From Lingula anatina (lineage: Eukaryota > Brachiopoda > Lingulata > Lingulida > Lingulidae), in assembly GCF_001039355.2 (NCBI RefSeq), contig NW_019775641.1:17631-81630 (forward strand): a stretch of DNA of 64,000 bases. The letters are read 5' to 3'. A model generated the notes under the pieces. That model did not search any database. It was not told where the DNA came from and was given only the letters and a program-made list of their open reading frames with translations. The translations under genes were made by a program, and so were the position numbers. The stretch's first letter is position 1; each line of letters begins with the position of its first letter. Shown one piece after another: positions 10,589 through 21,748 of the stretch.

Positions 10589-11022
10589 CATTGAAAATAA
10601 TGCTAACCAGGGCTCGGTATCTCGAAAGGTTCGCTATGTTGCGCACGTGCGCAACATAGCGAACCTTTCGAGTTACGGAGCCTGCAGGCTCCGTACCTCG
10701 AAAGCATCGCGTATTGCGAATGGCGATATCACACAGAGGTTACAATATATTATATGGAGCGAGTATGGGCGAGTTATGGAATCGAGAATCCCCTAGGAGA
10801 TGGATCGATCCTTATTTATTACGATAGGGTCTGGGAATGGTCCCTCATTGAAAATAATGTTTCGATTCCATAACCGATTCTATTTCGAGATACGGGGCCA
10901 TGGAATCGAGACACTTGCGCACGTGCGCAACATAGCGAAGCTTTCGAGTTACGGAGCCTGCAGGCTCCGTAAAGCATCGCGTATTGCGAATGGCGATATC
11001 ACACAGAGGTTACAATATATTC
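10527..11022. repeat. Tandem palindrome-bearing repeat block
   Basis: A 76-bp segment (10527-10602) recurs at 10784-10859. Each copy is followed by palindrome-rich DNA. 10621-10672 is a perfect 52-bp palindrome centred on GCGCACGTGCGC, and 10675-10694 is a further 20-bp palindrome. The second unit keeps a 16-bp palindromic core (10915-10930) and the same 20-bp palindrome, then repeats GCATCGCGTATTGCGAATGG. Both units end with ACACAGAGGTTACAATATAT. The CpG-rich core contrasts with the AT-rich surroundings. Open frames through it are by-products. Confidence 0.8.
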
Positions 11023-12613
11023 ATCCCCAGAAATGCACTGCATGACGTCATGCTTAGCCCACTGCGCATGTGTGCACTTTTAATGAGTTGTTAGATTGCC
11101 ATAGGAAAATGAATAGTACCATGGCCCATAGGAGCCTACGCGTGCGTCTTTTAGACGCCCCTTTACATGCGAAAACGACAAGGCCTATGCCGAGTTCGTC
11201 TTTTACTACAGAGCTTTGAGAGCCGAAAATGACATGGCTGTGTCTCTTTCGCCACTTACTGAACTCCACAGATGCGAGATTGACACGACCCATGTCGCGT
11301 TCGTCTCTCAAATGACACTGTTATAAAACATGAAATAGGCATTACGTGTGATTTTCGCAGCTGAATAAGTAGACACTTATAAACGAAGTTGACGTAATTT
11401 GAGAGTCATGTCGCTTTCAACTCTTACAAACCTCCAACAAAATCTATCTCCACACAAACGCGCGCGACATGTACTATTGGACATGGGTCAGTTGAAACCC
11501 TATTAACCTAAAGGGCTCATGTTACTTTCAGTCAACTCTTATATGTCAAATCCAATTAATTTGAAACAGTGTTGTGCTGTCCCAAAACATTTTTTTCATT
11601 TGAATCCCATCATAATTGAGTGCTATCTAGATAACAGTGTGGCTAATTGCTTGTAATAATTATATGGCCTCATATTTCTATTTTCAAGGATTCAAATATA
11701 AAGGGTTTTAAGACGGTCCTTCTGTTTCAAATTAATTGGCTGAAAGTAACATTAGCCATTTAGGTTAATGTCGCTTTCAACTGACCCATGTCCAATAGTA
11801 CATGTCGCGAGCGTCTGTGTGGAGATAGATTTTGTTGATTCACTCAGAAACAAAGGCGAACTAATTCGTTGCCGATAGCACCAGCAGATAGCAGCACCAT
11901 ACAGAGTCTGATTAAAAACTTTCATGGCAATTGAAGAACTTTTACCACTGTACAATGGAGTCCAAAAAAAGCACTTGGCACAAATGTGAAACTGCCCAGT
12001 GCAAGGCCAAGAATTCAATCAGTATTTTCAATCATATTATCAGATTCTACATAAATTGACTGACAATGTCACTACTCAGTATTTAACTAATCTCCTAATC
12101 CAAAATTGCTATCATCATTTAATAATAATGCAAAATTCTTCTTTCAGATTGCTATTTATTCTAAATTTTAATGCTGCAACTGTTCCAAAATAATCTTGTA
12201 GTAAAGGAAAAATGCAAATAAGAAGTGGAAGACCAATTTTACCCACATTATTCAATTATTTGAATATAAAAAGAATAAGATCACGATTTAACAAATTAAA
12301 ATAATTTTCCATGAACTCTTTCATGAATAACATATTAAACAAAATTAAAGTTATAAATTAGTGGTAATGGCTTATTCTGGAATATATGACCTAGGCTCTG
12401 CACATCATCAGTACCTGACTTGGTACAGTATAATTGCTACTTGGATACAGAGTTAGATTTAATAATGTAACAATAAGAACAATATATATATTACAATAAA
12501 CTTTTCTGCACATGTCAGACGCTTGTTACCATGAACTAACACTACTTGACAATGGGCTGAGCACTTATCACAGAGTCTGTGTGCGATGCCATTGTTGTGC
12601 TTTGATTGGCTAG
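11023..12613. other. Intergenic sequence, no gene recognised
   Basis: Two stretches are related as inverted copies: 11455-11530 (GCGCGACATGTACTATTGGACATGGGTCAGTTGAAA) and 11756-11830, its reverse complement, with GAGATAGATTTTGTTG beyond it. These mark a foldback element of roughly 400 bp. No conserved peptide was seen. Confidence 0.45.
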
Positions 12614-12800
12614 TTGAGTCACGTGAAGTCCTACTGTAGCGCCCTCGCGTATCGCGTGAATGCTGCGCATTTCTGGCCATGTATATGGAGCGAGTATGAT
12701 CGAGTTATGGAATCAAGACGCTTGCGCTGCGGCTCGGTCGCAATGCGCGATGCATTCGAGTTACGAGGCCCAGCCGATAAAATCTGGAGAGCACTGTAAA
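12614..12800. repeat. Divergent third copy of the CpG-rich palindromic repeat
   Basis: It shares TATATGGAGCGAGTATG, CGAGTTATGGAATC and the GCGTATCGCG / CGAGTTACG motifs with 10750-10790 and 10905-10990, but the long palindrome is not preserved. Non-coding. Confidence 0.55.
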
Positions 12801-13149
12801 TGCTACCAAATTACACCCAAGGTCATAACTGAGTCTTCATAATAAAAGTTAAAACCCTGCCTGGGTATTTCCACACATTTTAACAACACATTCTCCATAA
12901 TCTTTTTATTCTTTGACTTTGTTTTATGCTGAGATTTAGTTTGGGTTCTGACGTTAAAGAGCACAGTGGGGCCACTCCGGGACGGTTTTTGGTTTAAGCA
13001 AGCCCCTATAAGAACATGAAATCATTACAAAACTTTCAAACGTATAAAGCAATTGCGACGATGCGAATTTTAAGAAAAATATAATTGGCAAATAATTCTG
13101 CAAAGAAGATACCATTTTATCTGCTGAACGTGGTTTATAGGAGGTATGA

Positions 13150-13386
13150 CAGGGGCAGATCCAGGATTTGAAGGGGATCATTTTTTTTAAATGACAGGCT
13201 TCGGATTCGAGGCAGACCCTCGGCAACCTTGTTGTGGGGTTTCGGGGCCCTCTGAAGGGCCCCAATTTATTTTAGGGCCCATAAAAATCAACTAGTCAAA
13301 ATTTTAATTCCAAGAAGGGAATATTAGTGTGATTTTTCTTCAAAAAGCGAAGGGTGGGGGGGGGGGGGGTCAGGTCTAAAATCCAT
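13150..13386. mobile_element. hAT-like element, degraded second copy
   Basis: Begins CAGGGGCAGATCCAGG and follows the same order of blocks as 2408-2701: ATGACAGGCTT, GGGGTTTC, AATTCCAAGAAGGGAATATTA, then a G-run. The right terminus is eroded (CTAAAATCC without the CACTG end). Confidence 0.6.
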
Positions 13387-14007
13387 AAAATATGTTCTGT
13401 AAACTTTACAGACTAAAAACTAAAAATACAGTAAGATGAATTAATAAAATCATGACTTAATAGTCTGAGTTAAGATAATGATGTCCAGTTAATATTTCCA
13501 AGTTATGAAATGTTCTTTAATAAAATTTGTTAAAAAGGTATGTTTTTAAAGCTTTTTTAAAATCCTTCACTGAGCTAATGCTTCTCAAATCTACAGGTAA
13601 TTTATTCCAGTCATGTGGTGCCGCGTACTGGAATGATTTTTCGCCAAAAGATTTTAGTCTTGCGTTCTGTGGTTTTAGTAATAATTGATCCTTAGATCTT
13701 AAGGTACGATTTGGTGTGTAATGAGATACATGATCACAAATAAAATCTGGTGCAAGTCCATAAAAAGCCGCTTGAGCATGAGTTAAAAGTTTGAATAAGA
13801 TCCGGGCGTTTACAGGTAGCCAGTGAAGTTGTTTTAATATCGGTGTCATGTGATTCTCTATAGAAGTTCGGGTAAGAAGACGTGCTGATATATTTTGAAT
13901 GCGTTGGACTTTCTTTGTTCTTTCTATGCCGCATCCATAAAGCAAGGAGTTACAGTAATCAAGCCTTGATGTTACTAGGGCATGAATGACCGTGGCAGTA
14001 GTCCGGG

Positions 14008-14690
14008 CTCAAAACAATAAAGTAAGTTCCAGTAGGTCATGCATTTGCTTTAGATTAATAAGTTTTACAAACCACGCATGAAACACCAGAATTTCGCAAG
14101 GAGGCTAGAAAATGTTCGTTGGGGCAAGACTGCATGGCCTCCATTTTCGCGTTGGAGCACTGCATGCAGTGGCAAAAAGCATTGACAACTGGGACACTGG
14201 GGAATTTTGAAAATCTGTGCGTACAATTTTAAAAGGTCTGGTTACGCCCCTGTCACAGAACTTAATATTTTAAATGCTCCGTCATCAGAGAGTACGTACA
14301 TTGTGACTGAAATGCTGACGTTGTACACGTCATGTACAGAAATACTAAAAGGCTAGTGTTTATAGCGACCGGCAGGTCCTGTGTAGTGGTTAGCGTGCAA
14401 GACCACAAAGTAAGAATTCATGAATTGTAATAATGCATCTATGGGTTCGAGACCTACCTTTGACGTGACCTTACCCCCCCCCCCCCCCCTTCACCCTGTT
14501 TATTACTTGTAGCAAAATGTTTAATGGTGTTTTTAATGTCTAATATGTGTTCGAAATTCCGTGCTTATTACATTTACAACCACGCTCGGCTGTCACCTTG
14601 ATTGGATAGTAAACGGTTGTCGTAAAATCGCTAAATGATATTAAAACCCGGTGCATAAAGTTGAAAACCACCTAGGACAACCTCAGACTG
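14008..14690 (+). mobile_element. Insertion inside the LINE: repeat R copy 2 plus tRNA-like segment
   Basis: The LINE frame stops at about 14008 and resumes past 14690. The intervening DNA opens with repeat R (matching 9225-9545). It then has GTGGTTAGCGTGCAAGACC near 14385 and GGGTTCGAGACC near 14445, which resemble RNA polymerase III A and B boxes. A C-run follows. The spacing of the two boxes (about 55 bp) is longer than in a plain tRNA. This could be a tRNA-derived SINE, but the 3' tail cannot be delimited because of the N at 14694. Confidence 0.5.
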
Positions 14691-14693
14691 CCA

Positions 14694-14694
14694 N
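14694..14694. other. Single N, probable contig join inside the LINE
   Basis: The join lies 1 kb upstream of the first visible PTP1 exon. Sequence left of it need not be the true neighbour of PTP1, so the missing PTP1 ectodomain exons may sit on an unplaced contig. Confidence 0.5.
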
Positions 14695-15691
14695 CTGTTT
14701 TTTGTCTGTACATTTGACAGCTTTGCTGCCTTGTTTCACATTGGCTATCTGCTTGACCACGTTTAAAGTAGTATCAAAATACACCCCCAGGTTTTTTGCA
14801 TGAGGAGAAACCCCAACTATTGCAGATCCAATTTGTAGAGATAGTCCTTCAGCTAAGTGTTTTGAGTGTGGTTGAGTCATGACCATGAATTCTGTTTTTT
14901 CATCATTTAATTTTAGTTTACTTTTGATCATCCATTCTCGCAAATCTGAAATGGCATAGGTCATTCTAGTTATTGCATCTCCAGGCTTAAGAATATCACA
15001 GTTAAGGTACAACTGGGTGTCGTCTGCATATATGTGATAGCCAACTTGCTGATATCGTAGTATAGCACCCAAGGGTAGTGTGTAAATGCAAAATTTAATT
15101 GGTCCAAGAACGCTGCCCTGTGGAACACCAAAAATCATTTGCTCAAGATCTGAAAGTACACCGTTGATGGATATCTGCTGTGTTCCACCAGTAAGATAAG
15201 ACCGTAGAAGAGACAATGCCTTGTCCTTAATTCCAGCTGATTTCTCGATAAATGATAGAAGAGTGACATGGTCGACTGTATCAAATGCTGCTGAAAGATA
15301 TAATAGTACCAGTACGACTGCAGAATGATTGTCAACACCAGTCAGAAGGTCATTTTTTTATTCTCTAAAGAGCAAGCTCAGTGTTATGTTTTGCTTTATA
15401 AGCCGATTGCATTTGTTCCACCAAATTATTCTGTTTTAGATGATCAAATAGCCTCGTTGCCATGACTTTTTCAACCACAGGAAAGAAAGATTAGTCACAG
15501 GTCTATAGTGATTAAAGACATTATGATCCAAGTTATTCTTTTTCAGAAGAGGTTTGATTACTGCACCTTTGAAAGAGTCCCTCTTTAAAGCATATAGTAC
15601 CCCCCTCTATTTATATGGGTAAGCTTTTGGAAACCTCCGAAAGTATGTCATTATCTGCATTTATTAATTTTGTTTTATAATCTTACCACAG

Positions 15692-18600
15692 ATAACGAAC
15701 CTTCAGAACGCCCGCTGTCGGAAAATTCATATATGGACAATTTCCAAGAGCCTTTGTACGGCAACGTGGAGCAGGGCACCGATATACCTGTAGGCGAAAT
15801 CTTCGCAATAATGAAGACTAAAAGTAGGGATACATTGAAAGCGGAATATGAGGTAGGATACTGCTTATTTCTACATCTTCAATCCTATAAAAGCCGTTTA
15901 TACTTGGGTAAATGGTATCCCAGCCAATATGAACTGTAAAATTTTTCCACAAGATACTCGATAGGTATTGTAATAGATAACCCCGTTGGTTTATGCAAAA
16001 TTTGTCTTATTCTGTAGAAATTCCCTACAGTATTCACTGCGAAATGTACAGTGGGTCAGAAGCCGGAAAATCACACGAAGAATAGATTTAAAAACATCAT
16101 GGCCTGTAAGTAGATCAAACGCACTTATTTTGAATATTTACAAAAATATTATTAGGCATACCATTTGTTGTTATTAATTAATACGTAGCTGAAATTCAAA
16201 CACTACAGTGCTTTCTTCTAATCATTCACTAGAGGAATATTTTGTGGAATCTTACAGGTATAATTGTGTAAAATGTTTAATTCTGTAATAAGTCAATGAT
16301 AGTGTCTATTTTACTTGCTATTATAGATGACCACTCTCGAATCGCACTGACTCCACTCCCGGATGATCCTCATTCCGATTACATCAACGCTAACTATATC
16401 GACGTAAGTGAATAGATGTGCTTTTGCAGCTAAAATGGTTCTGTTTGTACAAAAAAATGCCTATTTTGTTCCTGATCTTTAATCGACATACATGTACTAG
16501 TACTAGTATCTATTGTTTTTCAAATTTAAATATCAAGGGATATATTTCAGTGGTACATTTTATGTTTTCTTTTATATTATTTTCTGTTACAGAGCTACAA
16601 GAAGAGTAAAGCATTTATTGCCGCTCAAGGTAGGTGATTAAAAGTTTATATCATTTCTTAGCATTGTTGATATTGTTCAGTATTCTTATGAACCGTCTTT
16701 TAATTTTTTTTCTGTTGTTGCAAATTCTATCATTCATATCATAATGTGACTGCCTTATTGTAATTAAAATTGAATAATTAAATGTTTGCTTAAATTCATT
16801 AGGTCCGAAACCAAACACGGTGAACGACTTCTGGCGAATGGTCTGGCAGGAACATTCACCCCTGATTGTAATGGTGACGAACTTGGCAGAAAATGGCAAG
16901 GTATTTTCAACCTCTAAATGGATTAGCGTTTGTTTGCAATTGTATTTATGTTTGCCTCCGCCAAGGAGGTTGTTATTGTCTCCGTTTGCCTGTTTGTTTG
17001 TTTGTTTGTTTGTTTTTTCGTCACCAGCCAATCAATAACAACGTTACCTGAATTTTGCCCTTGTCTCCATATGCCACAAATGCATTTATAAAATACATAC
17101 CCAGTGATATTATGCGACCGGTGCTATACACGCTTTACTAGGTTTAGGGGTGTTTTTCGGTGTATTGTGAGTCCTTTCTCTTGGTATGTATGCAATATTA
17201 TACACTGTCACCCTCTGGCGATATGTGCCATGAACACCGCACCCTGATGCCCTCCCTGGTGCTCTGGCATATATCGCTAAGGTGGCAGTATATTGTCTCA
17301 CACAGGACTTGACTCTATCTCAATACTTAGATTAATAGTTAATTAATTAATAGTAATGAGAACTGAGTTGTCTCTGGGTGCTTTTTTCTAGCTGTACATA
17401 GTATTGGTTAACAAAAGATTACTGCATTATGCATTATTTTCGTTTCTAGGCGAAATGTGCTAAATATTGGCCTGATAAAGGCAATGAACGCTTCGGCATA
17501 GTATCTGTGACTTTGAAGAAAAAAGAAACTCATCCTGATTTCACTGTGCGGACGCTGCTTATGTCTGTGGTAGGTCAGCAAATATTCAATCTCTAGGAAA
17601 TAAAACTAAATCCACATTTGTCATCTAGCAAAATATCTCATTCTTCTCAGCTTCAATAATTTACAGGACTCTACATAAAACAAGTCGGTGGTAATTTGAT
17701 GTAATAAACCAATTATTAGATACCTATAATTTGTTTTAGTCCAATTCCCCCACAAAGACGGTAAGACAATTCCATTTCACCGGCTGGCCTGACCACGGAG
17801 TGCCCGTAGACGCCTCAGCGTTGGTGCGGTTTCGAGAGGGGGTCAAAGGTTATCAGAGAAGGGTGGAAGGTCGGGGTCCCACCATAGTCCATTGCAGGTG
17901 GGGAGAGTATTTTATATTTGAACGTAAAATTTCCTCTAACTATTTCATATAAGGCCCGTCTGCCAAGTGTGAGTGATGAAGAACCTCTAACTTTTTTTCT
18001 GTTTATTTAATTGAAGTGTTCTAAAAACATTGTTTTAAACCAGCTATTACCCTTGATATCAACATGGCTATACTTAAAAATATGAATATTGTCTGTAAAA
18101 ATCCTATAATTTTAAAGTTCTTTATTACTAATTATAAACACGTTTACTTTTAGAATTGCTGTTTGTATCATTTTCATAATACAGTTGTAGTCTTACAGTG
18201 TATTTACACTAAAATATTTTAAAAATATAGCTGTATTTCACCACTGCTTAATTTCTCCAATAGTGCTGGTGTCGGTAGGACTGGGACTTTCATCGCCCTG
18301 GACTACCTGTTAGACCAAGCCGAGGCTGAAGGGAAGATCAACATATTCAACCTTGTTCAACAGATGAGAGGTTCACGTCCGATGATGATACAAACTGAGG
18401 CTAGTTTACATTGAATCATAATGTCACTCTAACTTTTATCAGAATGATTTTTTAAATTTCGGTACAAAGTATTTTGTACTCACTCATTGAAAATGCCTGC
18501 GTAATTAACAAAATCTGCTAAGCTGTTTATCGATCTGCACATACAGTATTTACTCTATCTTTTCAATGGGAAAAATTCCAAATTTTACAGATACTGTATT

Positions 18601-21600
18601 TTTAAAGTCATAAATTTTAGAAATTAGAACATTCTTATTGAAAAGATCGAGTAATTATCGTACACAATTGTAGCTTGCTGGAAAAATTAAGAACAAGTTT
18701 TTCTGTATTTTTATGTTAAAAATGATAAAATTTTCAAATTTAGGAGCAATACTACTTCGTCCATGACGTCATGTTAGAGGAGCTGTTCTGTGGAACTACG
18801 ACAATCCCTGTACAGGAATTACAGCCATATCTACATCGACTTGATCAGGTGGACAGTAAATCCGGCCTGTCAAAATTAGAGGGAGAGTTTGCTGTGAGTG
18901 TACATATAAAAAATTAATTTCTCTGTTAAAGGACATAATGTTCATGACCTTAAAGAGATTAAGATTGAAAATAATAAAAAATATGAGCGAGCAAAGAACA
19001 AATGATATTATCAAAGTTGCTTAAAGAATTAAAATTTCACAGATTTTAATTTTGTTTTCAATTCTATTCAATCTGTTCCTTTACTAGTGCATAAATTTGT
19101 ATGACGTCGTCCATTGTAGTATTTGATACACATTTTGCAAACACATTTTTACGATGGCGCCATGAATTTATGAACCAAAATGTTTTTCATGCTATATACA
19201 TGTATATATAATGATCGGCAAGGGTCCTAGTGTGTTTTGATCTATATGGGATTTTATGGTCTGTTTTAAGGTCCTTCAATACATGTTTGTTGGATCTGAT
19301 GACACAAACAAAGCAGCATTGGATCCAGCCAATGTGAACAAAAACCGTGTCAGGAACATTACCCCAGCAAACGGATGCAGACCTTATCTCTCCACGCCGG
19401 TAGATGGCGGTACTGACTACATCAATGCTGTCTTCATAGATGTAAGCCAGCACATGACATAACTCTCCGTCATTTTTGTATAACGTTTATTGACGATCCT
19501 AGTTTAAGGGAGAATTTATTTTTGCATATAAGGAAGGACATGACTCTTGAAATCAAATTCATAACAAGTACGAACGATGAACAAAATGGGTTTTTGTAAT
19601 TACTTAATAATTGGTATTTCTTCTTTCTCCTTGGAATATACTGTAGGTGAGCAGAAATTTCCTTTTTTAAAATAAATAAGCATTAAAATTACTATCAACC
19701 ATAGTTAAGTGTTGATACACGTATAAGTTTATTAAACCGATGATTAAGATCTATTTTATTCAACATCACTCCAGGGCTACCGCCAAGGCGATGCCTACAT
19801 CGTGACACAGATGCCTTTACCTGATACTGTGGTGGACTTCTGGAGGATGATGTATGATCACAATTCTGCTACAATAGTCATGATGAATGAAGGAACCAAG
19901 ATGGATAAGGTGTGCTTGACCTATTAATTTTAAGTTACATGTATATACAAAGCCATGAAAACAACCCGGCTCATGTGTTTTTGCTATGATATTCGAAAGG
20001 CGTCAGCATCTATTTCGCTTTCCCAGTATACTATAGGTTGCATCCAGAGGGTAGAACTGTCCATTCATCGTTTTGATTATATACTTGATGTTGCTGTAGA
20101 CGTCTGTCTACTTTAAGTATAATGATGAATTAATTAATGCTTTGAGTCTTAAATATATCGGTAGCTAAAAAGATGCAAATATATACACCACCAATTATAT
20201 TTTCATGATTCTTTAATTTTCTAAATATGACGTTAATTTTTTTCATCTAGGCTCAAGATCAAATTGCTTTATTATTTATTTACTTATTTATCTTTATAGA
20301 CAGCCGCTGTGTACTGGCCTGAATCTGGCTCAGCGACATATGGACCTTTCACAGTGGAAGTGGTGTCTACATATAAGAGTGGGGATTCTTGTATTGTAAA
20401 GGAATTTGAGCTGAAAAATATAAAACGGGTATGTCACCAAAGCATATATGCGCTCATGCTTCCCATTTGAACAAATATTTTATTTCTGTATTTGTAATGT
20501 ATGATTGTTCTCCAAGTTTAAGCTGATACCAGGATCAAATACTCACTGTATTGTAGGCTATCTAGAAGACTGCGATTACATAGGCTCTTTTCTTTGAGAC
20601 TGCGATTACATAGATTTCTATGCTATACAGCAGATATTAGTAGGAGGATTTCACGGCAACTGCCTGATATGAGAGAGAGAGAGAGAGAGAGATGCACTTA
20701 GCTTCATCTTGTTCAATTGTGTAATTCCAGACGAAAGAAGAGCCGCGCAAGATACGCCAGTTCCAGCTTCAAGGGTGGAAGACATCAGATCCCACGCCGT
20801 CCTCAACAGAAGAGCTCTTAGAACTACTAGATGAAGTACAGCGCTGGCAACAGCAGAGTGGGAACACAACCATTACTGTGCACTGCATGTAAGACTTTAT
20901 TGAAAATGAAATTTAAAAAATGAAATTTAAATCAATTGATTCATTGGTAATAATTATACAATAATTATACACTTTAATTTTCAATTGATTCATTGGTAAT
21001 AATTATACAATAATTTTACATTTTTTTATTTTATTTTTTTTATTATTATTATTTTTTTTTTTAGGGAAAAATTTCTTCAGTTAGTATTTAATTGTACTAT
21101 ACCAAACTATACTTGACTGCGTCCCTTCAGTCCTGCCCATACAGCCTTGTTATTATTTCCACCATGCATTATTTTGTACACTGCATTTTTATACTAATAA
21201 TATACTGGGTGCAATTTTAAGCCATTTCCACAATGTTTTGCTTTTTAAACATACTACATGTATCTTTCTCGTCTGTAAGAAGACATTTATTTTCATTTTA
21301 GGAACGGAGCTCACCAGAGCGGCGTTTTCTGTGCCGTGTCCAGAATATTAGAGAAGATGAAAGTGGAACAACAGGTGGACGTGTTTCACACAGTCAAAGC
21401 CGTGCGAATCAACAGACCACAGTTCATAGACAGTTTGGTACGTGAATATACCCTTATATCCATAGAATCCATTAAAGTTATGTTCATAAGCGAACCTAGT
21501 TCACTTGCAGTGTTTTAATGATAATGTGTTACAGGAGGAGGTCAAATTTTTCAGATGACTCATGCTTGCAGGGTGTTTCACACAGTTATTAATTATTATA

Positions 21601-21748
21601 TTAATGACATTATGTACTTATTCTTTAATTATTCATTTATCAGGTACATTTTTCTTTTCTGTCTTTTCAGGCCCAGTATAAATTTTGCTATACTGCAGTT
21701 GAAGAGTACGCCAGAAGATTTGACACCTACGCCAACTTTCAGATATAA
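15692..21748 (+). CDS. Receptor tyrosine phosphatase PTP1, cytoplasmic half (5' end missing)
   Basis: Fifteen exons: 15692-15852, 16018-16105, 16327-16403, 16593-16629, 16803-16900, 17450-17569, 17740-17897, 18264-18399, 18744-18893, 19271-19441, 19775-19909, 20300-20428, 20731-20888, 21302-21437, 21671-21748. With one base from an upstream exon they give 610 in-frame residues. D1 has [15 protein letters not shown], the WPD loop ([12 protein letters not shown]) and the signature [10 protein letters not shown] (Cys at about residue 246 of the visible part), so it should dephosphorylate phosphotyrosine. D2 has WKTSD in place of WPD and HCMNGAHQSG in its P-loop (Arg replaced by Gln), so it is predicted inactive. 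The protein ends DTYANFQI. The first exon begins in phase 1, like exon 20 of PTP2, so a membrane-proximal exon must precede it; none is visible. The intron after 18399 uses a GC donor (GAG/GCTAGT). It is a tandem paralogue of the gene at 27202-47140. Confidence 0.88.
16955..17016 (-). repeat. CCTCCGCCAAGG-type dispersed repeat, fragment
   Basis: TTTGCCTCCGCCAAGGAGG followed by a (TTTG)n run is the inverted equivalent of the right end of the element at 33222-33592. It lies in PTP1 intron 5. Confidence 0.65.
20665..20691. repeat. (GA)n microsatellite
   Basis: About 11 GA units in PTP1 intron 12, shortly before the exon 13 acceptor at 20730. Confidence 0.8.
20932..21019. repeat. Direct repeat in PTP1 intron 13
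   Basis: TCAATTGATTCATTGGTAAT plus the following TATACAATAATT occurs twice, about 49 bp apart. A small intronic tandem duplication. Confidence 0.8.

Larger units (their letters stand above)
13440..15610 (-). mobile_element. Broken LINE (L2/CR1/Jockey-like reverse transcriptase), minus strand
   Basis: From about 15600 leftwards the minus strand encodes reverse-transcriptase blocks with frame breaks: NHYRPVTNLSF, SAAFDTVDHVTLL, FGVPQGSVLGP, and the catalytic YADDTQLY box followed by KLKLNDEKTEF. After an interruption come ALVTSRLDYCNSLLYGCG and the C-terminal QRIQNISARLLTR, LKQLHWLPVNARILFKLL and FKKALKTYLF motifs typical of L2/CR1-type elements. Frameshifts (for example near 15480 and 15350), a missing endonuclease region and the inserted DNA at about 14008-14690 show it is dead. 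It ends about 80 bp before the first PTP1 exon. A single N lies inside it at 14694. Confidence 0.85.

Noticed and set aside
10515-11045. Two similar ORFs of 93 and 81 residues (ASRIANGDITQRLQY)
   Set aside because: They are the two units of the palindromic repeat read in one frame. The similarity comes from DNA duplication and no protein family is recognisable.
15692-21748. PTP1 as a processed or dead pseudogene
   Set aside because: It has 14 introns, no frameshift or stop in 610 codons, intact D1 catalytic residues and correct phases. Only the 5' part is missing.
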